A model generated the notes under the pieces. The model saw only the letters and a program-made list of their open reading frames with translations, had not been told where the DNA came from and did not search any database. Made by a program: the position numbers and the translations under genes. DNA of 59,294 nucleotides from Oscillospiraceae bacterium (GTDB taxonomy: Bacteria > Bacillota > Clostridia > Oscillospirales > JAAYXM01), in assembly GCA_017439555.1 (NCBI GenBank), contig JAFSIZ010000156.1:1-59294 (forward strand). Direction: 5' to 3'. Below, piece by piece: positions 7,734-16,175 of the stretch; within the stretch, counting starts at the first letter, position 1, and each line of letters opens with the position of its first letter.

Positions 7734-9107
7734 TTAAGCAAAGAATTTGCTTATATATCCCTGTACGAAAATGAAGAGAACGATAAGCGGAAGGATATAG
7801 GAAACGTATATGCGAATCCATGCCGGGAACTTCATACCCTCGCCCGTGTTTACCTCGTTCATAAAGTTCTTCCAGCCCCAGCCATAGCGTGAGGTGCAGA
7901 AAAGAAGATATACAAGAGATCCGAGCGGAAGAAGATTGTTACTTACTATAAAATCTTCAAGATCCATAATATTTGTGCCTGCGCCGAGCGGCTGGAAACC
8001 GCTCCAGATGTTAAAGCCAAGAGCACACGGTATGGAGAGAACAAGGATAAGAACAAAATTTACGAGGACTGCTTTTTTTCTCGACCAGCCCCACAAATCC
8101 ATTGCAAATGCGAGAATATTTTCAAACACTGCGATGACCGTTGAGAGCGCTGCAAACGACATAAAGATGAAGAACAATGTTCCCCATATACGCCCACCTA
8201 CCATCTCGTTAAAAATGTTTGGCAACGTTACGAAAACGAGATTCGGGCCGCTGTCCGGATTTACACCGAACGAGAAGCACGCCGGGAAAATGATAAGCCC
8301 GGAAAGAAGGGCGACAACTGTGTCAAGTGTAAGTATGCTGACGGACTCGCCCATAAGCGAACGCTCTTTTCCTATATAGCTTCCGAATATTGCCATCGAG
8401 CCTATACCTATGCTGAGCGTAAAGAATGACTGCCCCATCGCCGCCATAATGGCTTCAAAAATGCCTTCCTCTGCCATTTTGCCGAAATCAGGCTTTAAAT
8501 AGAACGCAAGACCTTCGCTTGCTCCGGGCAAAGTTACCGCTCTGATTACAAGAATTATCATAATTACCAAAAGACTGGACATCATAACCTTAGTAATCTT
8601 CTCAACGCCCTTCTGAAGGCCGAGCGCGCAAACGCCAAATCCAAGAACGACGGATACCACCATCCATACTATGAGCTGAACAGGGCTTGACACAAGAGCG
8701 CCGAAAATATTTCCGACCTGTTCTGTCGTTGCGCCGACAAACTCGCCCATTGCCATCTTTACAAAATAGGCGATCATCCAACCGCATACAGTTGTATAGA
8801 ACATCATAAGAAGATAGTTGCCAATCATTGCAAAGTAGCTGTAGATATGCCATTTTGTTCCTTTGGGTTCAAGCTCATGGAAAGACCTTGCGGCACTTTT
8901 TCTGCTTGCCCGACCAACGGAAAACTCCATCGCCATAATCGGAAGGCCAAGAATGATAAGGAACAACAAGTATACAAGAACAAACGCTGCTCCACCATAC
9001 TGCCCTGTTATATAAGGGAACCTCCACACATTACCGAGACCGATTGCACATCCTGCCGAAATAAGGATAAAGCCCAATCTCGATGAAAAGCTTTCTCTCT
9101 CTTTCAT
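7734..9107 (-). CDS. Sodium-dependent transporter, NSS (SNF) family
   Basis: A LeuT-type symporter that takes up an amino acid or related amine with sodium. The 457-residue protein has about 11 membrane helices, the usual number for the short bacterial branch. The first helix carries the unwound sodium/substrate site GCAIGLGNVWRFPY (about 19-32), the most conserved feature of the family. A second signature, GQSFFTLSIGIGSMAIFGSY, falls in helix 6. The substrate cannot be told from sequence. AAAGGAGG stands 7 bases before the ATG. A bidirectional terminator follows the gene. It has no partner gene. Confidence 0.9.
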   Translation of the reverse strand: MKERESFSSRLGFILISAGCAIGLGNVWRFPYITGQYGGAAFVLVYLLFLIILGLPIMAMEFSVGRASRKSAARSFHELEPKGTKWHIYSYFAMIGNYLLMMFYTTVCGWMIAYFVKMAMGEFVGATTEQVGNIFGALVSSPVQLIVWMVVSVVLGFGVCALGLQKGVEKITKVMMSSLLVIMIILVIRAVTLPGASEGLAFYLKPDFGKMAEEGIFEAIMAAMGQSFFTLSIGIGSMAIFGSYIGKERSLMGESVSILTLDTVVALLSGLIIFPACFSFGVNPDSGPNLVFVTLPNIFNEMVGGRIWGTLFFIFMSFAALSTVIAVFENILAFAMDLWGWSRKKAVLVNFVLILVLSIPCALGFNIWSGFQPLGAGTNIMDLEDFIVSNNLLPLGSLVYLLFCTSRYGWGWKNFMNEVNTGEGMKFPAWIRIYVSYILPLIVLFIFVQGYISKFFA

Positions 9108-9215
9108 AAACTCATCCTCCTTTGTTTTTATATTATATTAACATAAACATCGGACAAAAGCAAGAGAATATGCGCTACCCGACATATTTTTCATATAAAA
9201 CAAAAGCTATAAAAC

Positions 9216-9248
9216 AAAAAAAAGAACCGCCACAATCGTGACAGTTCT
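9216..9248 (-). terminator. Intrinsic terminator, repeat unit 1
   Basis: Minus strand stem AGAACTGTCAC/GTGGCGGTTCT (11 bp with two G-U pairs), loop GATT, then a run of seven T. Identical in layout to the terminators at 9392 and 9568; the copies differ by one base in the loop. Confidence 0.8.
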
Positions 9249-9391
9249 CTGTTGGTCCGAGTGACAGGAGTCGAACCTGCGGGTAGCGTGTATGCTTTGC
9301 AAACACACTCCCTGAGATATATGTCCCCACTCGCTCGCCGCTGAAAGCGGCAATCGCTCGGGGATGACAATGAGGCCGCAGGTTCTGGAAA
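9216..9391 (-). repeat. 176-bp tandem repeat, copy 1, carrying the tRNA-Pro 3' end
   Basis: Nearly identical to 9392-9567 (differences seen in the hairpin loops and the terminator loop). Reading along the minus strand it holds an inverted copy of a tRNA-Pro segment (AACCTGCGGCCTC), a CCCCGAGCG hairpin with the GGGGACAT motif, a second hairpin (GTGTTTGC/GCATACAC with a 3-base loop), then the T-arm, 3' acceptor strand and CCA of tRNA-Pro exactly as in the true gene, and its terminator. The 5' half of the tRNA is absent. The outer ends of the insert form a 10-bp inverted repeat (GAACCTGCGG/CCGCAGGTTC). Confidence 0.85.
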
Positions 9392-9424
9392 TAAAAAAAG
9401 AACCGCCACAATTGTGACAGTTCT
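9392..9424 (-). terminator. Intrinsic terminator, repeat unit 2
   Basis: Same 11-bp stem and T-run as at 9216, with AATT rather than AATC as the loop read on the plus strand. Confidence 0.8.
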
Positions 9425-9567
9425 CTGTTGGTCCGAGTGACAGGAGTCGAACCTGCGGGTAGCGTGTATGCTTCGCAAACACACTCCCTGAGATATATGT
9501 CCCCACTCGCTCGCCGCTGAAAGCGGCAACCGCTCGGGGATGACAATGAGGCCGCAGGTTCTGGAAA
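9392..9567 (-). repeat. 176-bp tandem repeat, copy 2, carrying the tRNA-Pro 3' end
   Basis: Second full copy, directly abutting the tRNA-Pro terminator at 9568. Compared with copy 1 the hairpin tip reads GCGAAGC instead of GCAAAGC, so the loop changed while the stem stayed, which suggests the fold matters or is recent. The copy again ends in the tRNA-Pro T-arm, acceptor strand, CCA and terminator. Confidence 0.85.
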
Positions 9568-9600
9568 TAAAAAAAGAACCGCCACAATCGTGACAGTTCT
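9568..9600 (-). terminator. Intrinsic terminator of tRNA-Pro
   Basis: Stem AGAACTGTCAC/GTGGCGGTTCT followed by a T-run, starting 4 bases after the CCA of the tRNA. This is the presumed parent of the two downstream copies. Confidence 0.85.
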
Positions 9601-9604
9601 CTGT

Positions 9605-9681
9605 TGGTCCGAGTGACAGGAGTCGAACCTGCGGCCTCTTGAACCCCATTCAAGCGCGCTACCAAGCTGCGCTACACCCGG
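9605..9681 (-). tRNA. tRNA-Pro (anticodon GGG)
   Basis: A full 77-base cloverleaf including the encoded CCA. Acceptor stem CCGGGTG/CACTCGG, D stem GCGC/GCGC, anticodon stem CTTGA/TCAAG with loop ATGGGGT (anticodon GGG), T stem GCAGG/CCTGT with loop TTCGACT, discriminator A. The first base C is typical of bacterial tRNA-Pro. It reads codons CCC and CCU. It has its own promoter and terminator, and its 3' half is duplicated twice downstream. Confidence 0.92.
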
Positions 9682-9695
9682 ATATCAACTATAAG

Positions 9696-9724
9696 AGTAT
9701 ACCACACCTTTTCAAAAGTTGCAA
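9696..9724 (-). promoter_or_regulatory. Promoter of tRNA-Pro
   Basis: Minus strand TTGCAA, a 17-base spacer and TATACT; the tRNA 5' end lies 14 bases after the -10. The next gene on the plus strand (9760) is divergent. Confidence 0.75.
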
Positions 9725-9759
9725 GTGTTTATTTAAAATTTTTTATGCGGAGGTTTATA

Positions 9760-10440
9760 ATGGCAACTGCCTTTATCAGAACAATCATTTTATATCTGCT
9801 TGTCTCAACTACATTGAGGGTTATGGGTAAGCGCCAAATAGGAGAGCTGTCTTCCTCGGAATTCGTTATAACAATGCTGTTTTCAGAGCTGGCCGCAACG
9901 CCTATGGGAAACCCGGACGCACCTCTCGCCTATGGAATTATACCTGTATTGACCTTATTGGCTCTTGAAATTCTCATCTCTTCCCTCTTCTTAAAAAGCA
10001 GACGAATAAGGAAATTTGCCGTTGGAAAGACGAGCATCCTTATCGAAAACGGAAAAATCAACCAGGAAGAAATGAAGCGCATCAGACTTACTCTCGATGA
10101 ACTCATCGAAGAAATCCGGCTTAAAAACTTTATAAACATTTCCCACGTCAAATATGCGATTCTCGAATCAAACGGCGAACTCAGCGTTTTTCCTTTCGGA
10201 CAGGAGCAGGCGCCATCGCGCTCTGATGTCGGCAAAAAAGATGACAACACATTCTTACCGCACACTGTTATTTCAGATGGTGTCTTGATAGAAAACGAGA
10301 TTGAAAGGCTCGGCAAAAGCAGCGCAGAAATAAATGATGAGCTGAAAAGAAGAGGCATTGCATCGCACAAAGATGTTTTTCTTATGCAGATAGACGAGCA
10401 AGGCACAATATTCCTCGTTCCGAAGGAGGGTAAGAAATGA
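9760..10440 (+). CDS. DUF421 (YetF-like) membrane protein
   Basis: A 226-residue protein. The ATG at 9760 is used because CGGAGG lies 6 bases before it, while the ATG at 9745 precedes that site. The N-terminal 85 residues hold three membrane helices with the family signature LRVMGKRQIGELSSSEFVIT (about 18-37). The soluble C-terminal half has the GKINQEEMKRIRLTLDEL and YAILESNGELSVFP patterns of DUF421. Members occur in spore-forming Bacillota and are linked to the spore or cell envelope, but the biochemical role is unknown. It overlaps the following DUF4363 gene by 4 bases, a common pairing. Confidence 0.85.
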   Translation: MATAFIRTIILYLLVSTTLRVMGKRQIGELSSSEFVITMLFSELAATPMGNPDAPLAYGIIPVLTLLALEILISSLFLKSRRIRKFAVGKTSILIENGKINQEEMKRIRLTLDELIEEIRLKNFINISHVKYAILESNGELSVFPFGQEQAPSRSDVGKKDDNTFLPHTVISDGVLIENEIERLGKSSAEINDELKRRGIASHKDVFLMQIDEQGTIFLVPKEGKK

Positions 10441-10817
10441 AAGAAACGTTTGTTGCAATCGCCATTGTTCTTTGCATTTCCCTCTTCTGCATATTTGCAA
10501 GCTCTTATACGGCAAACACATTTACAGAAACACAAATCCAGCTGGATGCCTGCATAAAATCTGTCTATTCCGAGAATTGGGAAAAAGCAGAGGCGGAGCT
10601 TGATTCTATCAGAAGCAGCTTCAACAAGCACGACGCCATATTGCGGATATTGAGCAATCACCGTGAGCTTGACGAAATCGAAAGAGGGATTTTAAAAACA
10701 GCCTCGGCCATTGAGCTTGAAAACAAAGACAGGTGTATAAATGAGCTTGTCAGTATTGCAGGCATCATGAGGCAAATCAAGGATCTTGAAAAGATAACAG
10801 TTGCCAATATTTTATAA
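10437..10817 (+). CDS. DUF4363 family protein
   Basis: A 126-residue protein with one N-terminal membrane helix or uncleaved signal (residues 5-25), followed by an alpha-helical, charged domain (ENWEKAEAELDSIRSSF is typical). It fits DUF4363, found next to DUF421 genes in Clostridia; function unknown. Its ATG overlaps the TGA of the upstream gene (ATGA), so the pair is translationally coupled. GGAGGG lies 8 bases upstream. Confidence 0.75.
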   Translation: MKETFVAIAIVLCISLFCIFASSYTANTFTETQIQLDACIKSVYSENWEKAEAELDSIRSSFNKHDAILRILSNHRELDEIERGILKTASAIELENKDRCINELVSIAGIMRQIKDLEKITVANIL

Positions 10818-10845
10818 AAAACGAGCTTTAATAAAAATAGTTCAA

Positions 10846-10890
10846 AAGGGATTGCGGCAAAACATCTTTTGCTGCAATCCCTTCCTGTTT
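10846..10890. terminator. Bidirectional terminator between DUF4363 and nrdR genes
   Basis: A 17-bp stem (AAGGGATTGCGGCAAAA paired with TTTTGCTGCAATCCCTT, one wobble) with a 4-base loop, then CCTGTTTTTATTTT on the plus strand. On the minus strand a more distant T-run follows. Confidence 0.8.
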
Positions 10891-11343
10891 TTATTTTGTC
10901 TTCAGGCTGTTGAGCTCTGCCAAAAAGGATTCTATATCTTCAAAGGAACGATATACAGAAACAAACCTGATGTAAGCAACCTGATCTATTTCTTTGAGAT
11001 GTGTCATTATCATCTCACCTATGCGGCTGCTGGACACTTCTTTTTCCATTGTGTTCTGAAGAGTCTGCCCAATTTCATCAGCAACCTCTTCGAGCTTATG
11101 AATCGGAACAGGGCGCTTTACACAAGCGCGAAGCATACCTGACATCAGCTTCTTTTTATCAAACAGCTGCCTTGAGCCATCATTCTTTATAACATAAAGC
11201 GGCATACTTTCCACAGTCTCGTAGGTTGTGAAGCGTTTCTGACACGACAAACATTCACGGCGGCGACGAATCGAGCCTCCGCCTTCTGCGGGACGGGAAT
11301 CCAATACCTTGCTTTCAAGATAGCCGCAAAACGGACATTTCAT
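10891..11343 (-). CDS. nrdR: Transcriptional repressor NrdR
   Basis: Senses ATP/dATP and represses ribonucleotide reductase genes. The 150-residue protein begins MKCPFCG, the usual start; GGAGGT lies 8 bases before this ATG, and an upstream in-frame ATG overlaps that site. The zinc ribbon is CPFCG (3-7) with CLSCQKRF (about 31-38), and GGSIRRRREC between is typical. The ATP-cone spans about 45-140 (VIKNDGSRQLFDKKKL). Length matches the family (about 150). It has its own promoter and no reductase gene nearby, so it acts in trans. Confidence 0.95.
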   Translation of the reverse strand: MKCPFCGYLESKVLDSRPAEGGGSIRRRRECLSCQKRFTTYETVESMPLYVIKNDGSRQLFDKKKLMSGMLRACVKRPVPIHKLEEVADEIGQTLQNTMEKEVSSSRIGEMIMTHLKEIDQVAYIRFVSVYRSFEDIESFLAELNSLKTK

Positions 11344-11396
11344 AAGAGACACCTCCATATGGATGAAAGATAAGAATGCAAAATTCTTTTTTTAAT

Positions 11397-11426
11397 ATAA
11401 TACCATAAAAACATATGCAATTTCAA
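11397..11426 (-). promoter_or_regulatory. Promoter of nrdR
   Basis: Minus strand TTGAAA, an 18-base spacer, TATTAT with TG one base before it. Confidence 0.65.
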
Positions 11427-11463
11427 GCAAAAACCGCAAATCGTCACACGTTTGTAACTTTGC

Positions 11464-12252
11464 TCAGCGCACAACATCCTCCAGAAAGCGTTTTGACCTT
11501 GTAAGTTGACCTTCTTCCCGAAAATTCGACGAATAAACCTCTATAATCACATCCCCATTATAGCCGTTCTTTCGCATTTTCTCAAAAAATGAACTGTAGT
11601 CAACCTCTCCTTCGCCCGGCAAAAGGCAATCGTTCTGAGCATCACAGTCGCTCAGATGGAGGTTCATTATCCTCTCTCCCATTGCTGAAATGTATTCATC
11701 TACGCTAACGCCTGCTCTTCTCGCCTGCTTGAGATCAAGCGTGAAGAAAATATCTCCGACACGCTGTGCAACCTCACACTGATACTCAGGAGAAGACGAT
11801 TTGCACCACGAGACATTTTCAAGGCAAAGCTTAATATCGTTATCGAGAGCCGTTGCAGCGAGACGTTTCAAAGCTTCACAATGTCTGTCGGCAAAAGCAT
11901 ATTTTTCGGCACCGCTCTGCAGGCGGTCGCCATGGAAAGTAAAGTATTTCGCACCGAGTTTCTTTGCCGCTTTAAAGCTTTTGGCATATCTGCGTATGTT
12001 CTCGTCCGTGCGCCTTGAATATTCAGAGAACAGAAAAACACTTTCGGCAAAAGCCGTATACGGGTGAATGGATAAGACGCGAGCACCTGCTCTGTCAAGT
12101 TTTTCTTTTATAAGTTCAATAAATTCTTCTGATATTTCATAATCACAGTTGAAGAAGAACTCAAAGGTGTCAAAGCCCAACCGCAACGCCTTTTCTATTG
12201 CCTTTTCCGATTCAAGCGGATAGAACACCGCACTGGAAATCCCGATTTTCAT
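11464..12252 (-). CDS. Sugar phosphate isomerase/epimerase-like TIM-barrel protein
   Basis: A 262-residue member of the xylose isomerase-like / AP endonuclease 2 superfamily. The ATG at 12252 is preceded by GAGGTG; the frame opens four codons earlier without a site. Metal-ligand positions of the family are visible: FTFHGD (about 104-109), LENVSW (about 145-150), a D-L-K segment near 172, HLSDCD near 197 and IIEVYS near 242. The substrate is not predictable; relatives act on inosose, hydroxypyruvate or keto-sugars. The gene follows secF on the same strand behind a stem-loop and is probably transcribed by partial read-through. Confidence 0.75.
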   Translation of the reverse strand: MKIGISSAVFYPLESEKAIEKALRLGFDTFEFFFNCDYEISEEFIELIKEKLDRAGARVLSIHPYTAFAESVFLFSEYSRRTDENIRRYAKSFKAAKKLGAKYFTFHGDRLQSGAEKYAFADRHCEALKRLAATALDNDIKLCLENVSWCKSSSPEYQCEVAQRVGDIFFTLDLKQARRAGVSVDEYISAMGERIMNLHLSDCDAQNDCLLPGEGEVDYSSFFEKMRKNGYNGDVIIEVYSSNFREEGQLTRSKRFLEDVVR

Positions 12253-12273
12253 CCTACACCTCACATAATAAAC

Positions 12274-12305
12274 ATGGGCTTGCAGAAATCTGCAAGCCCT
12301 TTTTT
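12274..12305. terminator. Stem-loop downstream of secF
   Basis: GGGCTTGCAG/CTGCAAGCCC stem followed by TTTTTT on the plus strand. On the minus strand (the secF direction) the tail is only ATGTTTATT, so it should act as a leaky terminator or RNA stabiliser between secF and the isomerase-like gene. Confidence 0.6.
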
Positions 12306-12312
12306 CAGTTGT

Positions 12313-13299
12313 TTATGCCTTTTTCGAAGACTTAGTGAGCTTTGCCCATATCGGACCGGAGATAAACATTGAGGAATAAAGACCGGCAATGATACCGACA
12401 ACGAGCGGAATTGCAAAATCCCTGATTGAATCAATTGCGAATATTGCACCGAAAATAGCAACCATAGATATTGTAAGAAGTGTTGTTATTGTTGTGTTGA
12501 TGCTTCTTGTCGCAGTCTGCCAGATGCTCTTGTTTACGATATCGTCAAACGAAGTCTTTCTCATAGTCTTCTTATTCTCGCGAACACGGTCAAAGATGAT
12601 GATTGTTGCGTTTATTGAATAACCGAGAATAGTCAATATAACCGCGATAAATGTGAGGTTGAGCGGAATGCGGAATATGACATATGAGCCGATTACAATA
12701 AGAACGTCATGCAAAAGCGCTGCAACAGCGGCAACACCTGATCTGATATCGAATCTGATTGCGATATAGACAAGCATAAGAAGAACTGCAAGGATTGTCG
12801 CTATAATTGCCGCATTTCTCAGATCGTCACTCATAATCGGGCTTACAGTCTCGCAAGAGAGCTTTCCTGCCGCGATTTCAACCTCGTTATTCTCCTCTGC
12901 AGGAGTCTCGGTTTCAGATGTCTGCACTTCCGTAACAGGCTCGATATTATATTCAGCATTCAATGCATCATAAAGAGCAGCAAGCTGTGTGTCATCGAGG
13001 ACATCTGATTTAAGAACTACGTCTGTTGCGTTGCCGTATTTATTAACGGAAACATCAACCTGTGTTGCTTCTTTTGCGATATTTTCAATTTTTGTATAGT
13101 CATCGCTGTTAAGCTCAACCGGCATTCTGTAGGTAATAACCGTTCCGCCTGCAAAATCTATATCAAGATTGAACAGCTGTACTCCAAACGGAAGAAGAAC
13201 AAGAGAAACAATACCTACCAAGCACAAAAGAAGAGCAATAATGCCGAAAACATTGAACTTTTCGACTATATTAAATTTTTCAGACATTTTTTCAAACAT
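12313..13299 (-). CDS. secF: Protein translocase subunit SecF
   Basis: With SecD, uses the proton or sodium gradient to drive late steps of Sec export at the membrane. The 328-residue protein has one N-terminal helix, an extracytoplasmic domain with the conserved DIDFAGGTVI (about 47-56), and five C-terminal helices with the RND-type signature (GYSINATIIIFDRVREN near 233-249). The periplasmic domain carries an extra Glu-rich stretch (about 125-145). AAGGAGGG lies 8 bases before the ATG. It is 14 bases downstream of secD, so the two are one operon. Confidence 0.93.
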   Translation of the reverse strand: MFEKMSEKFNIVEKFNVFGIIALLLCLVGIVSLVLLPFGVQLFNLDIDFAGGTVITYRMPVELNSDDYTKIENIAKEATQVDVSVNKYGNATDVVLKSDVLDDTQLAALYDALNAEYNIEPVTEVQTSETETPAEENNEVEIAAGKLSCETVSPIMSDDLRNAAIIATILAVLLMLVYIAIRFDIRSGVAAVAALLHDVLIVIGSYVIFRIPLNLTFIAVILTILGYSINATIIIFDRVRENKKTMRKTSFDDIVNKSIWQTATRSINTTITTLLTISMVAIFGAIFAIDSIRDFAIPLVVGIIAGLYSSMFISGPIWAKLTKSSKKA

Positions 13300-13313
13300 T
13301 TTCTTTTCCCTCC

Positions 13314-14621
13314 TTATGCGCCGTATGCCTTATTTGATTTAATGTTCATGTCTACAAGACGGTAAAGCAAGAAGCGCGATACAACAAGAACCGTGAACAT
13401 TGAAACAACAACACCGATACCAAGCGTTACAGCAAAGCCAACAACCGTTCCCATACCAAACTTATAAAGAACAACTGCTGCAATAAGCGTTGTAATGTTC
13501 GAGTCGAGAATCGCCGTGAAAGCACGCTTAAAGCCTGCATCAATAGCTGCCTGAAGAGTTTTTCCGACGCGGAGTTCCTCTTTTATTCTCTCAAAGATAA
13601 TAACGTTTGCGTCAACCGCCATGCCTATTGAAAGAATGATACCTGCGATACCCGGAAGAGAAAGGTTTACCTTAAAAATCGACATAAGCAGAACAAGAAG
13701 CGCTGTATAGAAGATTAGCGCAATGCTTGCAACAACACCCGGCACGCGATAGACGATTATCATAAAGAGCATTACGAGGATAAGACCGACGAGACCTGCG
13801 ATAAGGCTCTTTTCGAGAGCTTTCTGACCAAGTGTCGGGCCAACAGATGTGCTCTGAATATTTTCGAGCTCAAACGGGAGACGACCTGAGTTGATGATGT
13901 TTGCAAGAGTCTTGGACTGCTCACCGCCTGAAGCCAACATACTGTCAGCGCCACCGATTGTGATAACGACAGACTCAGAGTTGATACCCGTTGAAGCATA
14001 GGATGCATCAACATACGGGCGGCTCTGAACTACACCATCGAGAACTATATCGATATAGTTCTTTCCTTCAGCCGACTTGGAAGCGGCTGTCTTTGTTGCC
14101 TGAGTAAACTTTGTGCGACCTTCGCCTGTAAGCTCAAGAATAACATGGTGCTCATTTGCGCCACCTTCAGCAACAGGCCCGAATACTGACTCTGCGCTCT
14201 TGACATCCGAGCCTGTAACGATGACGTTTCCGTCAGCATCGCGGAACTCAAGAACAGCGGTTTTTCCGAGAAGTGCAGATGCCTTCTCCTCATCAGTAAC
14301 GGAAGGAATTGCAACGAAAATTCTGTTTTCGCCTGATGTCTGAACGCTTGCTTCCGTATATCCTGCAGCATCCAATCTTCTGATCAGAACGGTTTTTGCA
14401 ACTTCCATATCCTCTTCAGAAGGAGCGTTTCCGTCTTCAGTCATTGCCTGAAAGACTATTTCCGTACCTCCTGCAAGGTCAAGGCCCAATGTAATGTTTC
14501 TGAAACTCGGCAGCTCATAGTCGCCGATCTTCTGTTCAAATCCCGCAATATAGGTAAAGAAACCTATAACCAATATAACTGCGAGAAAGCCCAGAATTCC
14601 TCTGCTTACGCTTTTTTTCAT
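13314..14621 (-). CDS. secD: Protein translocase subunit SecD
   Basis: Partner of SecF in the Sec accessory complex. The 435-residue protein has an N-terminal helix (8-28), the first-domain motif LGLDLAGGTEIVFQ (about 46-59), a shortened extracytoplasmic region typical of Gram-positives, and a five-helix C-terminal block with GMAVDANVIIFERIKEELR near 337-355. AGGAGG lies 8 bases before the ATG. It has a strong promoter at 14682-14710. yajC is not next to it. Confidence 0.93.
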   Translation of the reverse strand: MKKSVSRGILGFLAVILVIGFFTYIAGFEQKIGDYELPSFRNITLGLDLAGGTEIVFQAMTEDGNAPSEEDMEVAKTVLIRRLDAAGYTEASVQTSGENRIFVAIPSVTDEEKASALLGKTAVLEFRDADGNVIVTGSDVKSAESVFGPVAEGGANEHHVILELTGEGRTKFTQATKTAASKSAEGKNYIDIVLDGVVQSRPYVDASYASTGINSESVVITIGGADSMLASGGEQSKTLANIINSGRLPFELENIQSTSVGPTLGQKALEKSLIAGLVGLILVMLFMIIVYRVPGVVASIALIFYTALLVLLMSIFKVNLSLPGIAGIILSIGMAVDANVIIFERIKEELRVGKTLQAAIDAGFKRAFTAILDSNITTLIAAVVLYKFGMGTVVGFAVTLGIGVVVSMFTVLVVSRFLLYRLVDMNIKSNKAYGA

Positions 14622-14681
14622 ATGTATTTACCTCCTTTATTTGCATAAAAAAATCTAAATTTCCTTATGCACGACTAAAAC

Positions 14682-14710
14682 ATTATATCTTTTAAATTCA
14701 TTTTAGTCAA
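14682..14710 (-). promoter_or_regulatory. Promoter of secD-secF
   Basis: Minus strand TTGACT, a 17-base spacer and TATAAT, in the gap after purB. Confidence 0.75.
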
Positions 14711-14729
14711 TAGCAAATTAAAATTAACC

Positions 14730-16160
14730 TTAAACCTTCAGCTCTGCTTCAGTTTCTATAATGTCTGTATATTTTGAGATTGCAGGCGTTACATAGTCTC
14801 TCAAAAACTCTACGACCTGTGAAGCACTTCTTCCCGTGAAATTCTTCGGGTCGAGATTTCTTTCAATTTCCTCTTTTGTCATTCCGAACGCCGGGTCAGC
14901 TGCTATTCTGTCGATAAGGTCGTTTGCTTCACCGTCTTCCTTCACGCGCTTGCCTGCCGCGATTGAATGGGTTCTGATGAGCTCGTGGAGCTCCTGGCGG
15001 TCTCCCCCACGCTTTACTGCATCCATCATTATGTTCTCAGATGCCATAAACGGAAGCTCTTCCATAACTCTGCGGCGGATAACCTTTGGATATACAACCA
15101 GGCCGGATGCGATATTCAGATAAATCGAGAGAATTGCATCTGTTGCGAGGAACGCCTCAGAAACCGCAAGGCGCTTGTTTGCAGAATCGTCAAGTGTTCT
15201 CTCGAACCACTGTGTAGCAGCCGTGAGTGCCGGATTCTGAGCTGTGCTGATGACGAACTTCGCGAGCGCACAAATACGCTCAGAGCGCATCGGATAGCGC
15301 TTATACGGCATCGCGGATGAGCCGATCTGCTTTTTCTCAAACGGCTCTTCCATCTCCTTGAGGTTGGAGAGAAGACGAAGGTCTGTTGCGAATTTGCAAG
15401 CACTCTGTGCAATGCCCGAAAGCGTTGCAAGAGCCATCGAATCTATCTTTCTGGAATAGGTCTGACCCGAAACGGGAACCACTCCGTCAAAACCGAGCTC
15501 CTCCGCAATATAAGCTTCCATCTTTTTGATCTTTTCTTCATCGCCGTCAAAAAGCTCCATAAAGCTTGCCTGAGTTCCGGTTGTTCCCTTTGAACCGAGA
15601 AGGCGCATTGCATCAATTCTGAATTCAAGCTCAGAAAGATCATAGAGAAGCTCATTGATCCAAAGAGTTGCTCTCTTTCCGACAGTCGTGAGCTGTGCCG
15701 GCTGATAATGTGTGAAACCGAGGGTCGGCATATCCTTATATGTATCCGCAAACTTTGAAAGCGCGGATATTACGCTGACGAGGCGCTGCCTTATGAGCTT
15801 GAGCGCATCGCGCATAATTATAAGATCAGTGTTGTCTCCGACATAGCAGCTTGTCGCGCCGAGGTGAATTATTCCCTTTGCATTCGGGCACTGAAGTCCG
15901 TATGCATAAACATGGGACATTACATCGTGGCGGACTTCCTTCTCTCTCTGCTCTGCTGCCTCATAATTTATATCGTCCTTCATGCTCTCAAGCTCTTCAA
16001 CCTGAGCCTGTGTCACAGGAAGGCCAAGCTTCATTTCAGCTCTTGCAAGAGCAATCCACAGCTTACGCCATGTTTTGAATTTCGTGTCCGGTGAAAAGAG
16101 TTCAAGCATTTCCGGGCTTGCATATCTTCCGGACAGCGGCGATTCATATACATTTCTCAT
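14730..16160 (-). CDS. purB: Adenylosuccinate lyase
   Basis: Cleaves adenylosuccinate to AMP and SAICAR to AICAR, both releasing fumarate, in purine synthesis. The 476-residue protein belongs to the fumarase/aspartase superfamily. Its flexible signature loop is GSSAMPYKRYPMRSER (about 284-299) with the catalytic Ser at 285-286, and the conserved HLGATSCYVGDN (about 85-96) and GFTHYQPAQLTTVGKRA (about 153-169, with the catalytic His) are also present. It is the third gene of a minus-strand operon, 15 bases behind the aminotransferase. Sharing an operon with an aspartate-using aminotransferase and asnS links it to aspartate use (inference). Confidence 0.95.
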   Translation of the reverse strand: MRNVYESPLSGRYASPEMLELFSPDTKFKTWRKLWIALARAEMKLGLPVTQAQVEELESMKDDINYEAAEQREKEVRHDVMSHVYAYGLQCPNAKGIIHLGATSCYVGDNTDLIIMRDALKLIRQRLVSVISALSKFADTYKDMPTLGFTHYQPAQLTTVGKRATLWINELLYDLSELEFRIDAMRLLGSKGTTGTQASFMELFDGDEEKIKKMEAYIAEELGFDGVVPVSGQTYSRKIDSMALATLSGIAQSACKFATDLRLLSNLKEMEEPFEKKQIGSSAMPYKRYPMRSERICALAKFVISTAQNPALTAATQWFERTLDDSANKRLAVSEAFLATDAILSIYLNIASGLVVYPKVIRRRVMEELPFMASENIMMDAVKRGGDRQELHELIRTHSIAAGKRVKEDGEANDLIDRIAADPAFGMTKEEIERNLDPKNFTGRSASQVVEFLRDYVTPAISKYTDIIETEAELKV

Positions 16161-16175
16161 AATTTTCTCTATCCT

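Noticed and set aside
9253..9340. Complete tRNA genes within the 176-bp repeats (apparent anticodon GCA or TGC)
   Set aside because: The T-arm, acceptor 3' strand and CCA are real copies of tRNA-Pro, but there is no proper D-arm, positions 8-9 are wrong, and the apparent anticodon loop is the tip of another hairpin that changes between copies.
9216..9600. CRISPR-like array
   Set aside because: The repeat unit is 176 bp with no unique spacers, and there are no cas genes.
9175..9665. Three overlapping minus-strand open frames of 136-152 codons
   Set aside because: They follow the 176-bp tandem repeat, have no ribosome sites and encode repeated low-complexity sequence across tRNA and terminators.
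9719..9747. Plus-strand promoter for the DUF421 gene sharing the palindromic TTGCAA
   Set aside because: The matching -10 would overlap the ribosome site and leave no leader.
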